DNA from: Elusimicrobiota bacterium
Lineage (GTDB): Bacteria > Elusimicrobiota > Elusimicrobia > Elusimicrobiales > UBA9959
Direction of reading: 5' to 3'
Length of the DNA stretch: 6,660 nucleotides
Assembly: GCA_030637365.1 (NCBI GenBank)
Contig: DAOWGR010000011.1
Span: 1-6,660, forward strand
Within the stretch, counting starts at the first letter, position 1, and every line of letters begins with the position of its first letter. Positions 1 through 6,534 of this stretch are shown piece after piece. The notes beneath the pieces were generated by a model. It worked only from the letters and a program-made list of their open reading frames with translations. It did not search any database and was not told the DNA's origin. The position numbers were made by a program, and so were the translations under genes.

Positions 1-739
1 AATCATTAATGCGCAGTTTAAAATTTTCCTGCCCGTCAATACAAAGTGAAATAATCTGGCTTTCCCTATACTTGCCCACAATAGTTAAAGCTATTTTCTT
101 ATCAAAAGATAAAACTATCGGCCTATGGCTTAAAGTATGCGGACATATCGGAGAAAGAATAAAAATATTAAGTCCCGGCAAAGCTATGGGGCCTGATGCC
201 GCCAAACTATAAGCGGTGGAACCGGTGGGCGTTGCCACTATCACGCCATCGCCGAAATATTCCGTTAAAAATTCTCCGGCATAACTCGCTTCAATTGAAA
301 AAGCCCTTGATTCGGAAGTTCGCGCCACGCAGTCATTTAACGCGGGAAAAGGCCCGAATACCTTTTTTTTATTTCTTAATACTTTAACCCTCAATAAATT
401 CCTTTTATCCTTTTTAAGGCGGCCATTGATAAAATCTTCGGATAATCCCTTAAATTCTTTCGGTTCAATGCCGCTTAAAAAGCCCAAGCCGCCGGCATTT
501 ATGCCTAAAATCGGAACCCCATTGCCGGCTAAAAACCTTGCCGCGTAAAGAACGGTTCCGTCTCCTCCTACGGCGACAGCCGCGTCCGTATTGATTTTTC
601 TTTTCAAAGAGTCATTAACGCATATCTTTTCAACTTTAATTTTTTTAGATAATAAAAGTTTTTCCACCAATTTCGCCGTCAATTTGGTGGTCTTTCTTTT
701 GGAATTATAAAATAGGACTATTTTCTTGAATTTAGTCAT
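1..739 (-). CDS. nadK: NAD kinase, partial (C-terminus beyond left edge)
   Basis: ATP(or polyphosphate)-NAD kinase makes NADP from NAD in the cytosol. Translating the minus strand from the ATG at 739-737 gives 246 uninterrupted residues running off the left edge. Visible family motifs in order: the GGDGT nucleotide-binding/catalytic loop at residues 58-62, INAGGLGFL at about 80-88, the LND motif at 134-136 (equivalent of the usual NE/ND), GDGVIVATPTGSTAYS at 163-178 (the most diagnostic NAD kinase block), RPIVL at 206-210 and IDGQ at 234-237. Family members are usually near 280-300 residues, so I infer that about 35-50 residues are missing. No clear Shine-Dalgarno sequence precedes the ATG; the ATG at 750 is in another frame and stops after four codons. 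It follows comEC by 118 bases that contain a hairpin, so separate transcription is possible. The residue blocks are seen; the assignment is by family knowledge and is very secure. Confidence 0.96.
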   Translation of the reverse strand, partial: MTKFKKIVLFYNSKRKTTKLTAKLVEKLLLSKKIKVEKICVNDSLKRKINTDAAVAVGGDGTVLYAARFLAGNGVPILGINAGGLGFLSGIEPKEFKGLSEDFINGRLKKDKRNLLRVKVLRNKKKVFGPFPALNDCVARTSESRAFSIEASYAGEFLTEYFGDGVIVATPTGSTAYSLAASGPIALPGLNIFILSPICPHTLSHRPIVLSFDKKIALTIVGKYRESQIISLCIDGQENFKLRIND

Positions 740-752
740 AGCAATATCATAT

Positions 753-842
753 AAAAAAAGAAGTAAATAGTAAGCAGTAACCAGTAATTCGTAATAGGAG
801 CTTCCATAATTTACTGATTACCATTTACTAATTACTATGTAC
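753..842 (-). terminator. Possible terminator after comEC, formed by the heptad hairpin and a U-run
   Basis: Read in the direction of comEC transcription, the hairpin at 842-763 is followed four bases later by seven consecutive T (759-753), beginning 16 bases past the comEC stop codon. Ten A precede it, so the opposite strand also ends in a T-run. The stem is long but AT-rich and interrupted, weaker than a textbook GC-rich intrinsic terminator. Termination here is an inference from layout only. Confidence 0.4.
763..842. repeat. Imperfect inverted repeat built of 7-base units (GTAANNA)
   Basis: In the comEC-nadK gap the trinucleotide GTA begins on the plus strand at 763, 770, 777, 784 and 791, exactly seven bases apart. 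Its complement TAC begins at 812, 819, 826, 833 and 840, also seven apart. The two arms are symmetrical about 802/803, so every GTA faces a TAC. Pairing 763-794 with 811-842 gives 24 Watson-Crick pairs and one G-U out of 32, with a loop of 16 bases. The GTA and its following A are largely conserved, while the other bases of each unit vary. Runs of T flank it on both strands (ten T at 848-857 on plus, seven at 759-753 on minus), so the RNA could act as a terminator in either direction. I do not recognise a named element. Confidence 0.8.
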
Positions 843-857
843 TGCTGTTTTTTTTTT

Positions 858-2861
858 CTATATATCAATCTTTACTACGCGTCCTTTGCGGCCCTTAATA
901 TCCCTGCCTGCCTTATTGCCGGCTTCCCCGGTTGCCTTGTTACTTTTATATAAACGAACTCCATTGCCAAACCGCAAGAATTCAAAATCAAAGCTATCTG
1001 AATTAATCTGCCAGCTTAATCTGTCAAAAAAAGAATCTCCGCTATATCCTTTATTCCTAAAAGACTTTCCGTCCCCATAAACATGCAAACCCCAACGCGG
1101 CCCTATTTTAACTCCGCAAAATTCTTTTTTTTCTCCCGGCCACATTTCTTCAATGGAAACTCCTTTCTTTCGCAGATTATTAAAAATTCCGCGCTCTTTC
1201 TTCGAATAATATCCAAAAGGAATTAAAATCTTTTTTATCCTGATATTTTCCGAAAGCTCTTTAAGGCCGCTCATATACCGCGGAGACAAAGCCGATAAAA
1301 GTAAAATTTCAATTTCCGCGTATCCGCTTTCAAGAACGGCCCTGGTTAATTTATCTCCCGCTATTCCCGCGTTTAAAACAATTAAGCCGCAATCCGGTTT
1401 TTTAAAAAACGCGCAAGAATATTTGCCATGGGAAAAAATTGAAATTTCTTTCTTTTTCCGCGCTAAAAAACCCGCTAAAAAAATCAATAATGCCGCGCCT
1501 ATCGCCATATACATTTTTTTATTTTTAAAACCAAGCGATGGCATATGCAAAAAAATAAAAATCAGTATATACGAAGCCAAAATCAAAAAACAGGAGGGAT
1601 CCGAAACAAAAATCGCGGAATAATCAAAACCGCCGAATTTCACGACAAAAAACTTAAACAGTTTCAATGAAACCAAGGTTACTCGCGAAATAAAATAACC
1701 GACTAAAGGAATTTCGGCGAATACGGCGGTAAGCAAACCCAATGCCATTAAAACGCCTGAAAACGGAACGAAAATTATATTGGAAAAAGCCGAAACGAGA
1801 GATATCCTGTGAAAATAAACCGCCATCAACGGATATAGCCCCAACTGAGCGAATAAACTTACGGCAAATATTCTCATAACGGCTTTAAAGAAAATACCGC
1901 CTTTTATAAATTTATTCCAACTTGCCATGCCGACTATTATTCCATAAGTCGCTATAAAAGACATTTGAAAGCCCGCGTCAAATAAAGCATTGGGCTGATA
2001 TATAAGAATTACAAAACCCGATATCAAAAGCCCCTGAAAAACACCCGATTGTCTGCTTATCAAGAAACCCGCGAGAGCGAACATAAACATAATATACGCC
2101 CTTACCAAAGGAGGGTCAAGACCGGCGGAAAGAACATAAATTCCACAAACCGCGATGGAAATAAAATAAGCCAAACCTTTTTTCATGCGCGCCAAAGCGC
2201 ATATAAAATAAACTATGAACGCCATAAAACCGACATTGGAGCCGGAAGCCACCAGCAAATGCATGGCGCCGGAATCTTGAAAAGAACGCTTTAACGATTT
2301 GGGAATATTTCCTTTCTCACCAATCACTATACCGCTCAATATGGCGGAATGATCGCGATTAAATTCTTTGTCAAAAACTTTTAATATGCGCGCGTGAATA
2401 TTTCTTGATAACCTGAAAATAAATCCCGCTTCTTCCAATATTTCCACTTTTGGATTAAGCATTTTCGCGTTTATTCCTTTTATTTCAAGATACTCTTTCC
2501 AATCAAGATTACCGGGTATTTTGTCGCTGAATATATTTCCAACAGTCCCTTTTAGCAACACCTTGTCCCTAAAATTAGCCGCGTCCGCTTCATGCAAATA
2601 CACAATAATGCCGTTTTTTGTTTGTTCTCCGTTTATTTTGTTTACCGCCACATCAAACCTGAATCTCTTGCCGGACGCGCGAGGATAAGAACTTACAATA
2701 CCTTCAACTTCGGCTCGTTTAAGCGGCAAATTTAAGGAAATATTTGATTTGTTTGGAAAAAGCGGCTTATCACCGATTGAAACCGCTTTATGCAAAATTA
2801 TAAGCGATATGTATGATAATAAAGCGATAAATAAGATGCGTTTATAATAGGAGAGAGGCAT
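858..2861 (-). CDS. comEC: ComEC/Rec2-family DNA-uptake channel with degenerate C-terminal beta-lactamase-like domain
   Basis: Inner-membrane channel that carries single-stranded DNA into the cytosol during natural transformation; 667 residues. In order: one N-terminal membrane segment (about 10-24); an OB-fold/DUF4131-like region (about 50-140) with the PGNLDWKEYLEIKGI block at 116-130; and the Competence domain with about ten membrane segments (about 170-466), including GEK at 181-183, HLLVASGSNVG at 201-211, PLVRAYIM at 251-258, DAGFQMSF at 295-302 and the GLYPL...FHRISLVSAFSN block at 341-361. The C-terminal part (about 472-640) aligns by eye with the metallo-beta-lactamase domain of long ComEC proteins, but the metal-binding HxHxDH stretch reads SALSPRYMSG (523-532). 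The tail after 640 is basic. The ATG at 2861 has no obvious ribosome-binding site; upstream in frame a TGA occurs at 2903-2901 with no other good start. Family assignment is firm; active transformation is not shown. Confidence 0.93.
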   Translation of the reverse strand: MPLSYYKRILFIALLSYISLIILHKAVSIGDKPLFPNKSNISLNLPLKRAEVEGIVSSYPRASGKRFRFDVAVNKINGEQTKNGIIVYLHEADAANFRDKVLLKGTVGNIFSDKIPGNLDWKEYLEIKGINAKMLNPKVEILEEAGFIFRLSRNIHARILKVFDKEFNRDHSAILSGIVIGEKGNIPKSLKRSFQDSGAMHLLVASGSNVGFMAFIVYFICALARMKKGLAYFISIAVCGIYVLSAGLDPPLVRAYIMFMFALAGFLISRQSGVFQGLLISGFVILIYQPNALFDAGFQMSFIATYGIIVGMASWNKFIKGGIFFKAVMRIFAVSLFAQLGLYPLMAVYFHRISLVSAFSNIIFVPFSGVLMALGLLTAVFAEIPLVGYFISRVTLVSLKLFKFFVVKFGGFDYSAIFVSDPSCFLILASYILIFIFLHMPSLGFKNKKMYMAIGAALLIFLAGFLARKKKEISIFSHGKYSCAFFKKPDCGLIVLNAGIAGDKLTRAVLESGYAEIEILLLSALSPRYMSGLKELSENIRIKKILIPFGYYSKKERGIFNNLRKKGVSIEEMWPGEKKEFCGVKIGPRWGLHVYGDGKSFRNKGYSGDSFFDRLSWQINSDSFDFEFLRFGNGVRLYKSNKATGEAGNKAGRDIKGRKGRVVKIDI

Positions 2862-2880
2862 AATAAAAAATATAGCGCTA

Positions 2881-3107
2881 CAGAACGGCAGCGCGGCAGT
2901 TCAACAGTAATACAAAGCAAAAAAAAATAAGATATAAATCAAAATAACAACCACGGTATAGCAATACTATTACCTGCTCTTCGTCACTATTATTTTTTAG
3001 TTTTTGATTTCCTAAACAAAGCGCGTGTCCGCCGGTTGTTTTTGGCGAAAACTTTGCGATTATCTTTTGCTTCTGCCACACTGCCGAGCTGTTGCGCTGC
3101 CGTACTA
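2881..3107. repeat. Inverted pair of 8-base-period repeat arms (NNCRRCAG) around a 157-base core
   Basis: This element fills nearly the whole recR-comEC gap. On the plus strand CAG begins at 2881, 2889, 2897 and 2905, exactly eight bases apart. Its complement CTG begins at 3073, 3081, 3089 and 3097, again eight apart. The arms are in register (paired positions sum to 5988): ACGGCAGCGC at 2885-2894 is a perfect inverted copy of 3094-3103, and the next 13 bases inward match at 9. Units on the minus strand read ACGGCAG, CGCAACAG, CTCGGCAG, TGTGGCAG. The arms are GC-richer than the AT-rich core at about 2916-3072. One end lies 2 bases past the recR stop and the other 19 bases before the comEC start. 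No transposase or clear target-site duplication is visible, and I do not recognise a named element. Confidence 0.75.
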
Positions 3108-3108
3108 T

Positions 3109-3702
3109 TTATACTTTGGTCCGGCCCCGCATCGCGTAGCCTAAAGTCATTTCATCCATATAATCAATATCTCCCCCCAACGGGACTCCGTACGCTATTC
3201 TGGTAATTCTCGGAACATATTTCTGCAGAATCTGTTTAAGATAAATGGCTGTCGTTTCGCCGTCGGAATCGGGATTGGTGGCAATTATAATTTCAGAAAC
3301 TCCGGTTGGAGATATTTCAATTCTATCCACAAGCTCTTTAATTTTAATTGAAGAAAAAGCTCTCCCTTTTAAAGGGGAAATAGCGCCGTGAAGCACATGA
3401 TAAACTCCGTCAAAAATTTTAGTTTTTTCTATGGCATTAACATCTTGCGGCTGTTCAACAACACAAATCAGCGCCTGATCTCTTTGCGAATTTGAGCATA
3501 TGGAACATAACTCTTTTTCGGAAAAATTATAACACCGCCGGCATTGCTTAACGGCGCCTTTAACTTCCATAAGAGATTGAGACAATTCTTCAATTTCGCT
3601 CAAATCGGATTTCAATACATACATGGCGAATCTTTCCGCCTGTTTTGGGCCGATACCCGGAAATTTTCTAAAAAGAGAAATTATTTTTTCCAATGATTTC
3701 AT
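3109..3702 (-). CDS. recR: Recombination mediator protein RecR
   Basis: RecR works with RecO (and RecF) to load RecA onto SSB-coated single-stranded DNA during gap repair; it acts in the cytosol as a ring-shaped oligomer. The 197-residue length is typical. In order: an N-terminal helix-hairpin-helix with FPGIGPKQAERFA (14-26); a zinc finger with Cys54, Cys57, Cys66 and Cys69; a Toprim domain starting with CVVEQPQDV (80-88, acidic Glu83) and continuing with ATNPDSDGETTAIYL (141-155); and the C-terminal GVPLGGDIDYMDEMTLGYAMRGR block (172-194). All key residues are present. Its ATG shares the sequence ATGA with the dnaX stop codon (3702-3699), so translation is probably coupled to dnaX. The ybaB/ebfC gene that often sits between dnaX and recR is absent here. 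The stop lies two bases from the 8-base-period repeat element. Confidence 0.97.
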   Translation of the reverse strand: MKSLEKIISLFRKFPGIGPKQAERFAMYVLKSDLSEIEELSQSLMEVKGAVKQCRRCYNFSEKELCSICSNSQRDQALICVVEQPQDVNAIEKTKIFDGVYHVLHGAISPLKGRAFSSIKIKELVDRIEISPTGVSEIIIATNPDSDGETTAIYLKQILQKYVPRITRIAYGVPLGGDIDYMDEMTLGYAMRGRTKV

Positions 3703-5504
3703 TTTATTTTATTAATCTTCAGTCCTTTAAAAATTTTTTTAACTCCTTTAAGTTCAACATCGGAATCAAAATTATCGTCTGAAGATAATTCTTCCCATCT
3801 TCCCGCTTCCGAAGAAACCGCCGATGCCGCGGACAATTCCTCTTTAGCTTCACAAGGCATCATAGGCTTTATCTCTTCGGCTTCACCGGACATTTCTCCC
3901 AAATTCGGCGTATTGGATATCTCCTCCAATCGCGCGGTTTTATTCCCCGGCTTATTAAGACTTATGAGAATTGATATTTTAATGCCGGCAATCTCTTCAA
4001 TAATTTCTTCCAATTCTTTCTTGCTTTTTTTAATCGTTTCAAACTCAAACTTATTATCCGAAACCAAATCCCATGTTTTCTCGTCTTTAAAAACCACATT
4101 AAGCGAAACTAAAATATTATATAAAACGGGCCTTTTGGACGATATTCTGCCAAGAAGTTTTTTCCATACAAAAGGAGATCCTTCATACGGTTTCACGGGC
4201 TTATCATCTGTCAATTCCGATTCCAAATTATCGGAAAAAGCGTTGTTTTTTTTACTTTCTTTCGACGAAACGCGATTATCGGCTAAAACGGTTTTTTTTT
4301 TTAAACCATTATCATCGCCCAAATCGCGCGAAGCGGACATAGATTGCTTGGCGTCGGACACATTTTCATTTATATGGCGGGAAGAAGAAGCTATTCTCCC
4401 CTCCAATGTTTCCAATTGGCTTATCAGCGCCTGAATATCAACCGCTTTTTCCATTAAAGTAAACAGAGCCATTTCAGCCGCGATATTGAGAGCGTCTGAA
4501 AAACGCACTTCATCTATTATTATGCCGATATGCCTTGACAGCTTGGCAAGAACGGCTGAATTTTGAGCTTTGGCGACCTCTTTTATAAGACTGCCTTGAT
4601 TTGCTGAAAAACCTTGATTAAACAGAAATGCCTCGGCGAACAATGCTCTTAAATTTATTAAAACAACTTGCGTGTCATAACCTTCGGCATTAATTTCAAT
4701 AAAAGATTTATGAAGCAATGAAGCGTTTTTATCCAAAAGGGCGAATGCCAAATCTTTCATTAAATCTTCACTCACATGCCCCAATAAATCTTTGGTTGTC
4801 TCGGAATTTATATCGCCGCCGGCAAAAGAAGCGCATCTGTCCAATATCGTAAGAGCGTCGCGCATGGCTCCGCCCGAAGCTTCGCTTATAAGCTTTAAGG
4901 CGTCTTGAGGCGCTTTCATTTTTTCTTTTGATAAAATCTTTTTAAGCCTTTCGGCTATCATTTCTTTGTTAATAAGCTTAAATCTAAAACTTTGGCACCT
5001 TGAAATTATGGTGGCGGGCACCTTTGTTTGTTCCGTGGTGGCCATTATAAAAACCACATGCTTGGGCGGTTCTTCTATGGTTTTTAAAAGAGCGTTAAAA
5101 GAAGCGTTGCTAAGCATATGAACTTCATCCAATATGTATATCTTGTATTTATCCCGCGAAGGCATGATATTAACGCTTTCCACTATCGCCTCTCTGATTT
5201 GATCAACCTTTGTGTGGCTGGCGGCGTCAATTTCAAGCACATCAAGAGATTTACTCTCACCTATTTCCACGCAGGAAGCGCACTTATTACAAGGCTGAAA
5301 ATTTTGCGGTTTATGACAGTTGAGAGCTTTGGCGAATATTCTCGCGACCGAAGTTTTTCCGCATCCCCTGGGGCCGAACAACAAATACGCGTGCGCGATT
5401 CTTCGCATCTTTAAAGAATTTGAAAGGGTTTTAATTACCGCGTCTTGTCCTTTGACATCTTCAAAAGCTTGAGGCCTGTACTTAGTCGCGAAATTTTCGT
5501 ACAT
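3699..5504 (-). CDS. dnaX: DNA polymerase III clamp-loader subunit tau (possible gamma form by slippage)
   Basis: ATPase motor of the clamp loader that places the beta clamp on DNA and, as tau, ties it to the polymerase and helicase. I use the ATG at 5504 (601 residues) because MYENFATKYRPQ is the family N-terminus and AAGGA (5517-5513) lies 8 bases before it; an ATG at 5570 would add 22 residues that look non-native. In order: Walker A GPRGCGKTS (44-52); zinc module Cys63, Cys72, Cys75, Cys78; Walker B ILDEVH (124-129); sensor 1 ATT (155-157); SRC with Arg169; sensor 2 GGAMRDAL (211-218); collar domain to about 355; a variable linker (about 370-440) containing an 11-A run; a C-terminal domain (about 444-516) of the kind seen in tau; and an acidic, Ser-rich tail ending in a lysine-rich stretch. 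The gene overlaps recR by four bases. Confidence 0.97.
   Translation of the reverse strand: MYENFATKYRPQAFEDVKGQDAVIKTLSNSLKMRRIAHAYLLFGPRGCGKTSVARIFAKALNCHKPQNFQPCNKCASCVEIGESKSLDVLEIDAASHTKVDQIREAIVESVNIMPSRDKYKIYILDEVHMLSNASFNALLKTIEEPPKHVVFIMATTEQTKVPATIISRCQSFRFKLINKEMIAERLKKILSKEKMKAPQDALKLISEASGGAMRDALTILDRCASFAGGDINSETTKDLLGHVSEDLMKDLAFALLDKNASLLHKSFIEINAEGYDTQVVLINLRALFAEAFLFNQGFSANQGSLIKEVAKAQNSAVLAKLSRHIGIIIDEVRFSDALNIAAEMALFTLMEKAVDIQALISQLETLEGRIASSSRHINENVSDAKQSMSASRDLGDDNGLKKKTVLADNRVSSKESKKNNAFSDNLESELTDDKPVKPYEGSPFVWKKLLGRISSKRPVLYNILVSLNVVFKDEKTWDLVSDNKFEFETIKKSKKELEEIIEEIAGIKISILISLNKPGNKTARLEEISNTPNLGEMSGEAEEIKPMMPCEAKEELSAASAVSSEAGRWEELSSDDNFDSDVELKGVKKIFKGLKINKIK
4245..4253 (-). 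other. Second slippery heptamer in dnaX (A AAA AAC)
   Basis: Sixteen codons after the A11 run, codons 418-420 read AAA AAA AAC, which places the heptamer A AAA AAC in the correct phase for simultaneous -1 slippage. After such a slip the frame encodes Gln-Arg-Phe-Phe-Arg and stops at TAA 4230-4228, giving about 425 residues. No stem-loop stimulator is obvious. It may simply reflect lysine/asparagine-rich linker coding in an AT-rich genome. Confidence 0.3.
4292..4302 (-). other. A11 run in dnaX: candidate slippage site for a gamma-like product
   Basis: In the coding strand eleven consecutive A span codons 401-405 (TTA AAA AAA AAA ACC). Gaining one A, or a -1 ribosomal slip, reads Asn-Arg-Phe-Ser-Arg then TAA at 4278-4276, giving 409 residues. 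Losing one A, or +1, reads Pro-Phe then TAG at 4285-4283, giving 406 residues. Both truncated forms would keep the ATPase and collar domains and lose the C-terminal domain, as gamma does. Known dnaX genes use this logic: -1 ribosomal frameshifting in Escherichia coli and transcriptional slippage at an A-run in Thermus thermophilus. I see no convincing upstream Shine-Dalgarno or downstream hairpin, which favours polymerase slippage. The run and stops are seen; use of the site is inferred. Confidence 0.6.
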
Positions 5505-5512
5505 ATAATTTT

Positions 5513-5517
5513 TCCTT
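5513..5517 (-). promoter_or_regulatory. Ribosome binding site deciding the dnaX start
   Basis: The minus strand reads AAGGA, then eight bases, then ATG (5504-5502). This spacing supports MYENF as the DnaX N-terminus over the upstream in-frame ATG at 5570, which would put 22 extra residues before the conserved start. Confidence 0.7.
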
Positions 5518-5534
5518 AAAAAAAGTTGATACAT

Positions 5535-5600
5535 AAAAACGATGATATGTAAATATGGAAAATAAATCAATAAAGAAATTCCTTATTCCCCTATCATCGT
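5535..5600 (-). terminator. Structured leader/terminator candidate between the barrel-protein gene and dnaX
   Basis: ACGATGATA (minus strand, 5600-5592) is perfectly complementary to TATCATCGT (5547-5539), and the second arm is followed by further T down to 5535. Inside, GGGGAATAA can pair with TTATTTTCC, and a small AT-rich hairpin is possible at 5587-5569. The structure lies between the stop of the barrel gene (5652) and the dnaX start (5504), so it could end the first transcript or form the 5' leader of dnaX-recR. The stem is AT-rich and the enclosed loop is long (44 bases), so confidence is limited. Confidence 0.35.
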
Positions 5601-5651
5601 ATTTGCTTATTTCCGTTTTTTATTCCGATCTCTTCTTGCTTCTATTCTCTT

Positions 5652-6530
5652 TTAAAACTTTATTCCCGCGGCCAAAGAAATATAATTATCTTTATCTATG
5701 CCATTGTCATATATTTCGTAAGAAGCGGTTACATCCAGCATAGTCAAATCAATATTTGCGCCAAAACAATAAGATTTTGAATCAGGCTGAGATAATTTAA
5801 ATTTTGTTTTCGTATAAGAAATATAAGGCGCGACAAAAGGCATATTGGACCAATCAAGCCTTATATTGACGCTTGTTGCCGGAAAACCCTGCACGATGGA
5901 AGTAAGTCCGGCCATATTGACCGCCTGTGGCGCTCGATTGACGGCGTTCAAAGTTTTATCATAAGAAGATGCCGTATACACCGCGCTTAAGCGCGAACTT
6001 AAAAAACTCGCGCCCGCGAAAACCGATAAATCGGTTTGATTGATTGATTTGGATTTTATCAAAGCGCCCGCTGAATTATACTTGCTTTTATGCATACTAT
6101 ACTTTGCCGCGCCGCCAATATCAATTCTGGCCAAACCCTTGCCGCCTGATGCGCCATGAGAACTTTGCGGGCCGGCAAGTCTTCCCTTTCTTGAACCGCC
6201 CGGCGTAAGCGTAAAAGTTATATCACTTTCCACATAAGCATTTTTATATCCGTTCATTTCAGGCGTTGAGCCAAAACCGCCGGCAATTGAATAAAGTTCT
6301 TTATCATAACCGCCGCGCAATGAATATGTTTTATAAGTTCCGTTTGTATCGTCGGTTTTATAATAGTCCAAAGCGGGCTTAATCCACATATTATCCGAAC
6401 CTGCGATTAAAAAAACATTTCCTCCGCTATAACCGTTTTCCCCCGTAGTCGCGCTTACTCCGCCGTCAAAATAAGCCGCGGCATTTGCCGCCAGCATAAA
6501 TAACAATCCGAATAAAACCATTTTTTTCAT
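5652..6530 (-). CDS. Predicted outer-membrane beta-barrel protein (unknown family)
   Basis: A 292-residue predicted exported protein. Residues 1-19 (MKKMVLFGLLFMLAANAAA) form a classical signal peptide with lysines, a hydrophobic core and a likely cleavage near the Ala-Asn-Ala-Ala-Ala stretch. The mature part has alternating polar/hydrophobic segments with many Gly, Tyr and Ser, e.g. KTYSLRGGYDKELYSIAGGF at 67-86, VAPYISYTKTKFKL at 233-246 and DVTASYEIYD at 266-275, and ends in NYISLAAGIKF with a terminal Phe, a usual signal for barrel insertion by BamA. A Gly/Ser-rich, probably loop segment lies at 110-132. I chose the ATG at 6530 because GGAGGG (6540-6535) sits four bases upstream; extension to the TTG at 6542 would put the ribosome site inside the gene. 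I do not recognise a specific family, so pore, adhesin or structural roles are all open. Confidence 0.8.
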   Translation of the reverse strand: MKKMVLFGLLFMLAANAAAYFDGGVSATTGENGYSGGNVFLIAGSDNMWIKPALDYYKTDDTNGTYKTYSLRGGYDKELYSIAGGFGSTPEMNGYKNAYVESDITFTLTPGGSRKGRLAGPQSSHGASGGKGLARIDIGGAAKYSMHKSKYNSAGALIKSKSINQTDLSVFAGASFLSSRLSAVYTASSYDKTLNAVNRAPQAVNMAGLTSIVQGFPATSVNIRLDWSNMPFVAPYISYTKTKFKLSQPDSKSYCFGANIDLTMLDVTASYEIYDNGIDKDNYISLAAGIKF

Positions 6531-6534
6531 TTTA

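Noticed and set aside
9..387. Two short plus-strand open frames at the left edge
   Set aside because: They are antisense to NAD kinase, whose conserved motifs on the minus strand fully explain this sequence.
751..857. A CRISPR-like array, suggested by regularly spaced repeats
   Set aside because: The period is only 7 bases and the two halves are inverted; there are no repeat-spacer units of CRISPR size and no cas genes.
2878..3081. A 67-codon minus-strand open frame between recR and comEC
   Set aside because: Its start and end fall inside the 8-base-period repeat arms, it lacks a convincing ribosome site, and the peptide resembles no family I know. It is probably a by-product of the repeat element, though a tiny hydrophobic peptide cannot be excluded.
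3913..4434. A 173-codon plus-strand open frame
   Set aside because: It lies wholly antisense to the dnaX linker and C-terminal region, and the peptide is low-complexity Ser/Leu-rich, as expected from complementary-strand reading.
5118..5414. A 98-codon plus-strand open frame
   Set aside because: It is antisense to the most conserved part of dnaX (Walker motifs and zinc module), and no family resemblance is seen.
5505..5570. N-terminal extension of DnaX from the upstream ATG at 5570
   Set aside because: The extra 22 residues precede the conserved MYENFATKYRP start, overlap the structured leader and lack a ribosome site, whereas AAGGA correctly precedes the ATG at 5504.
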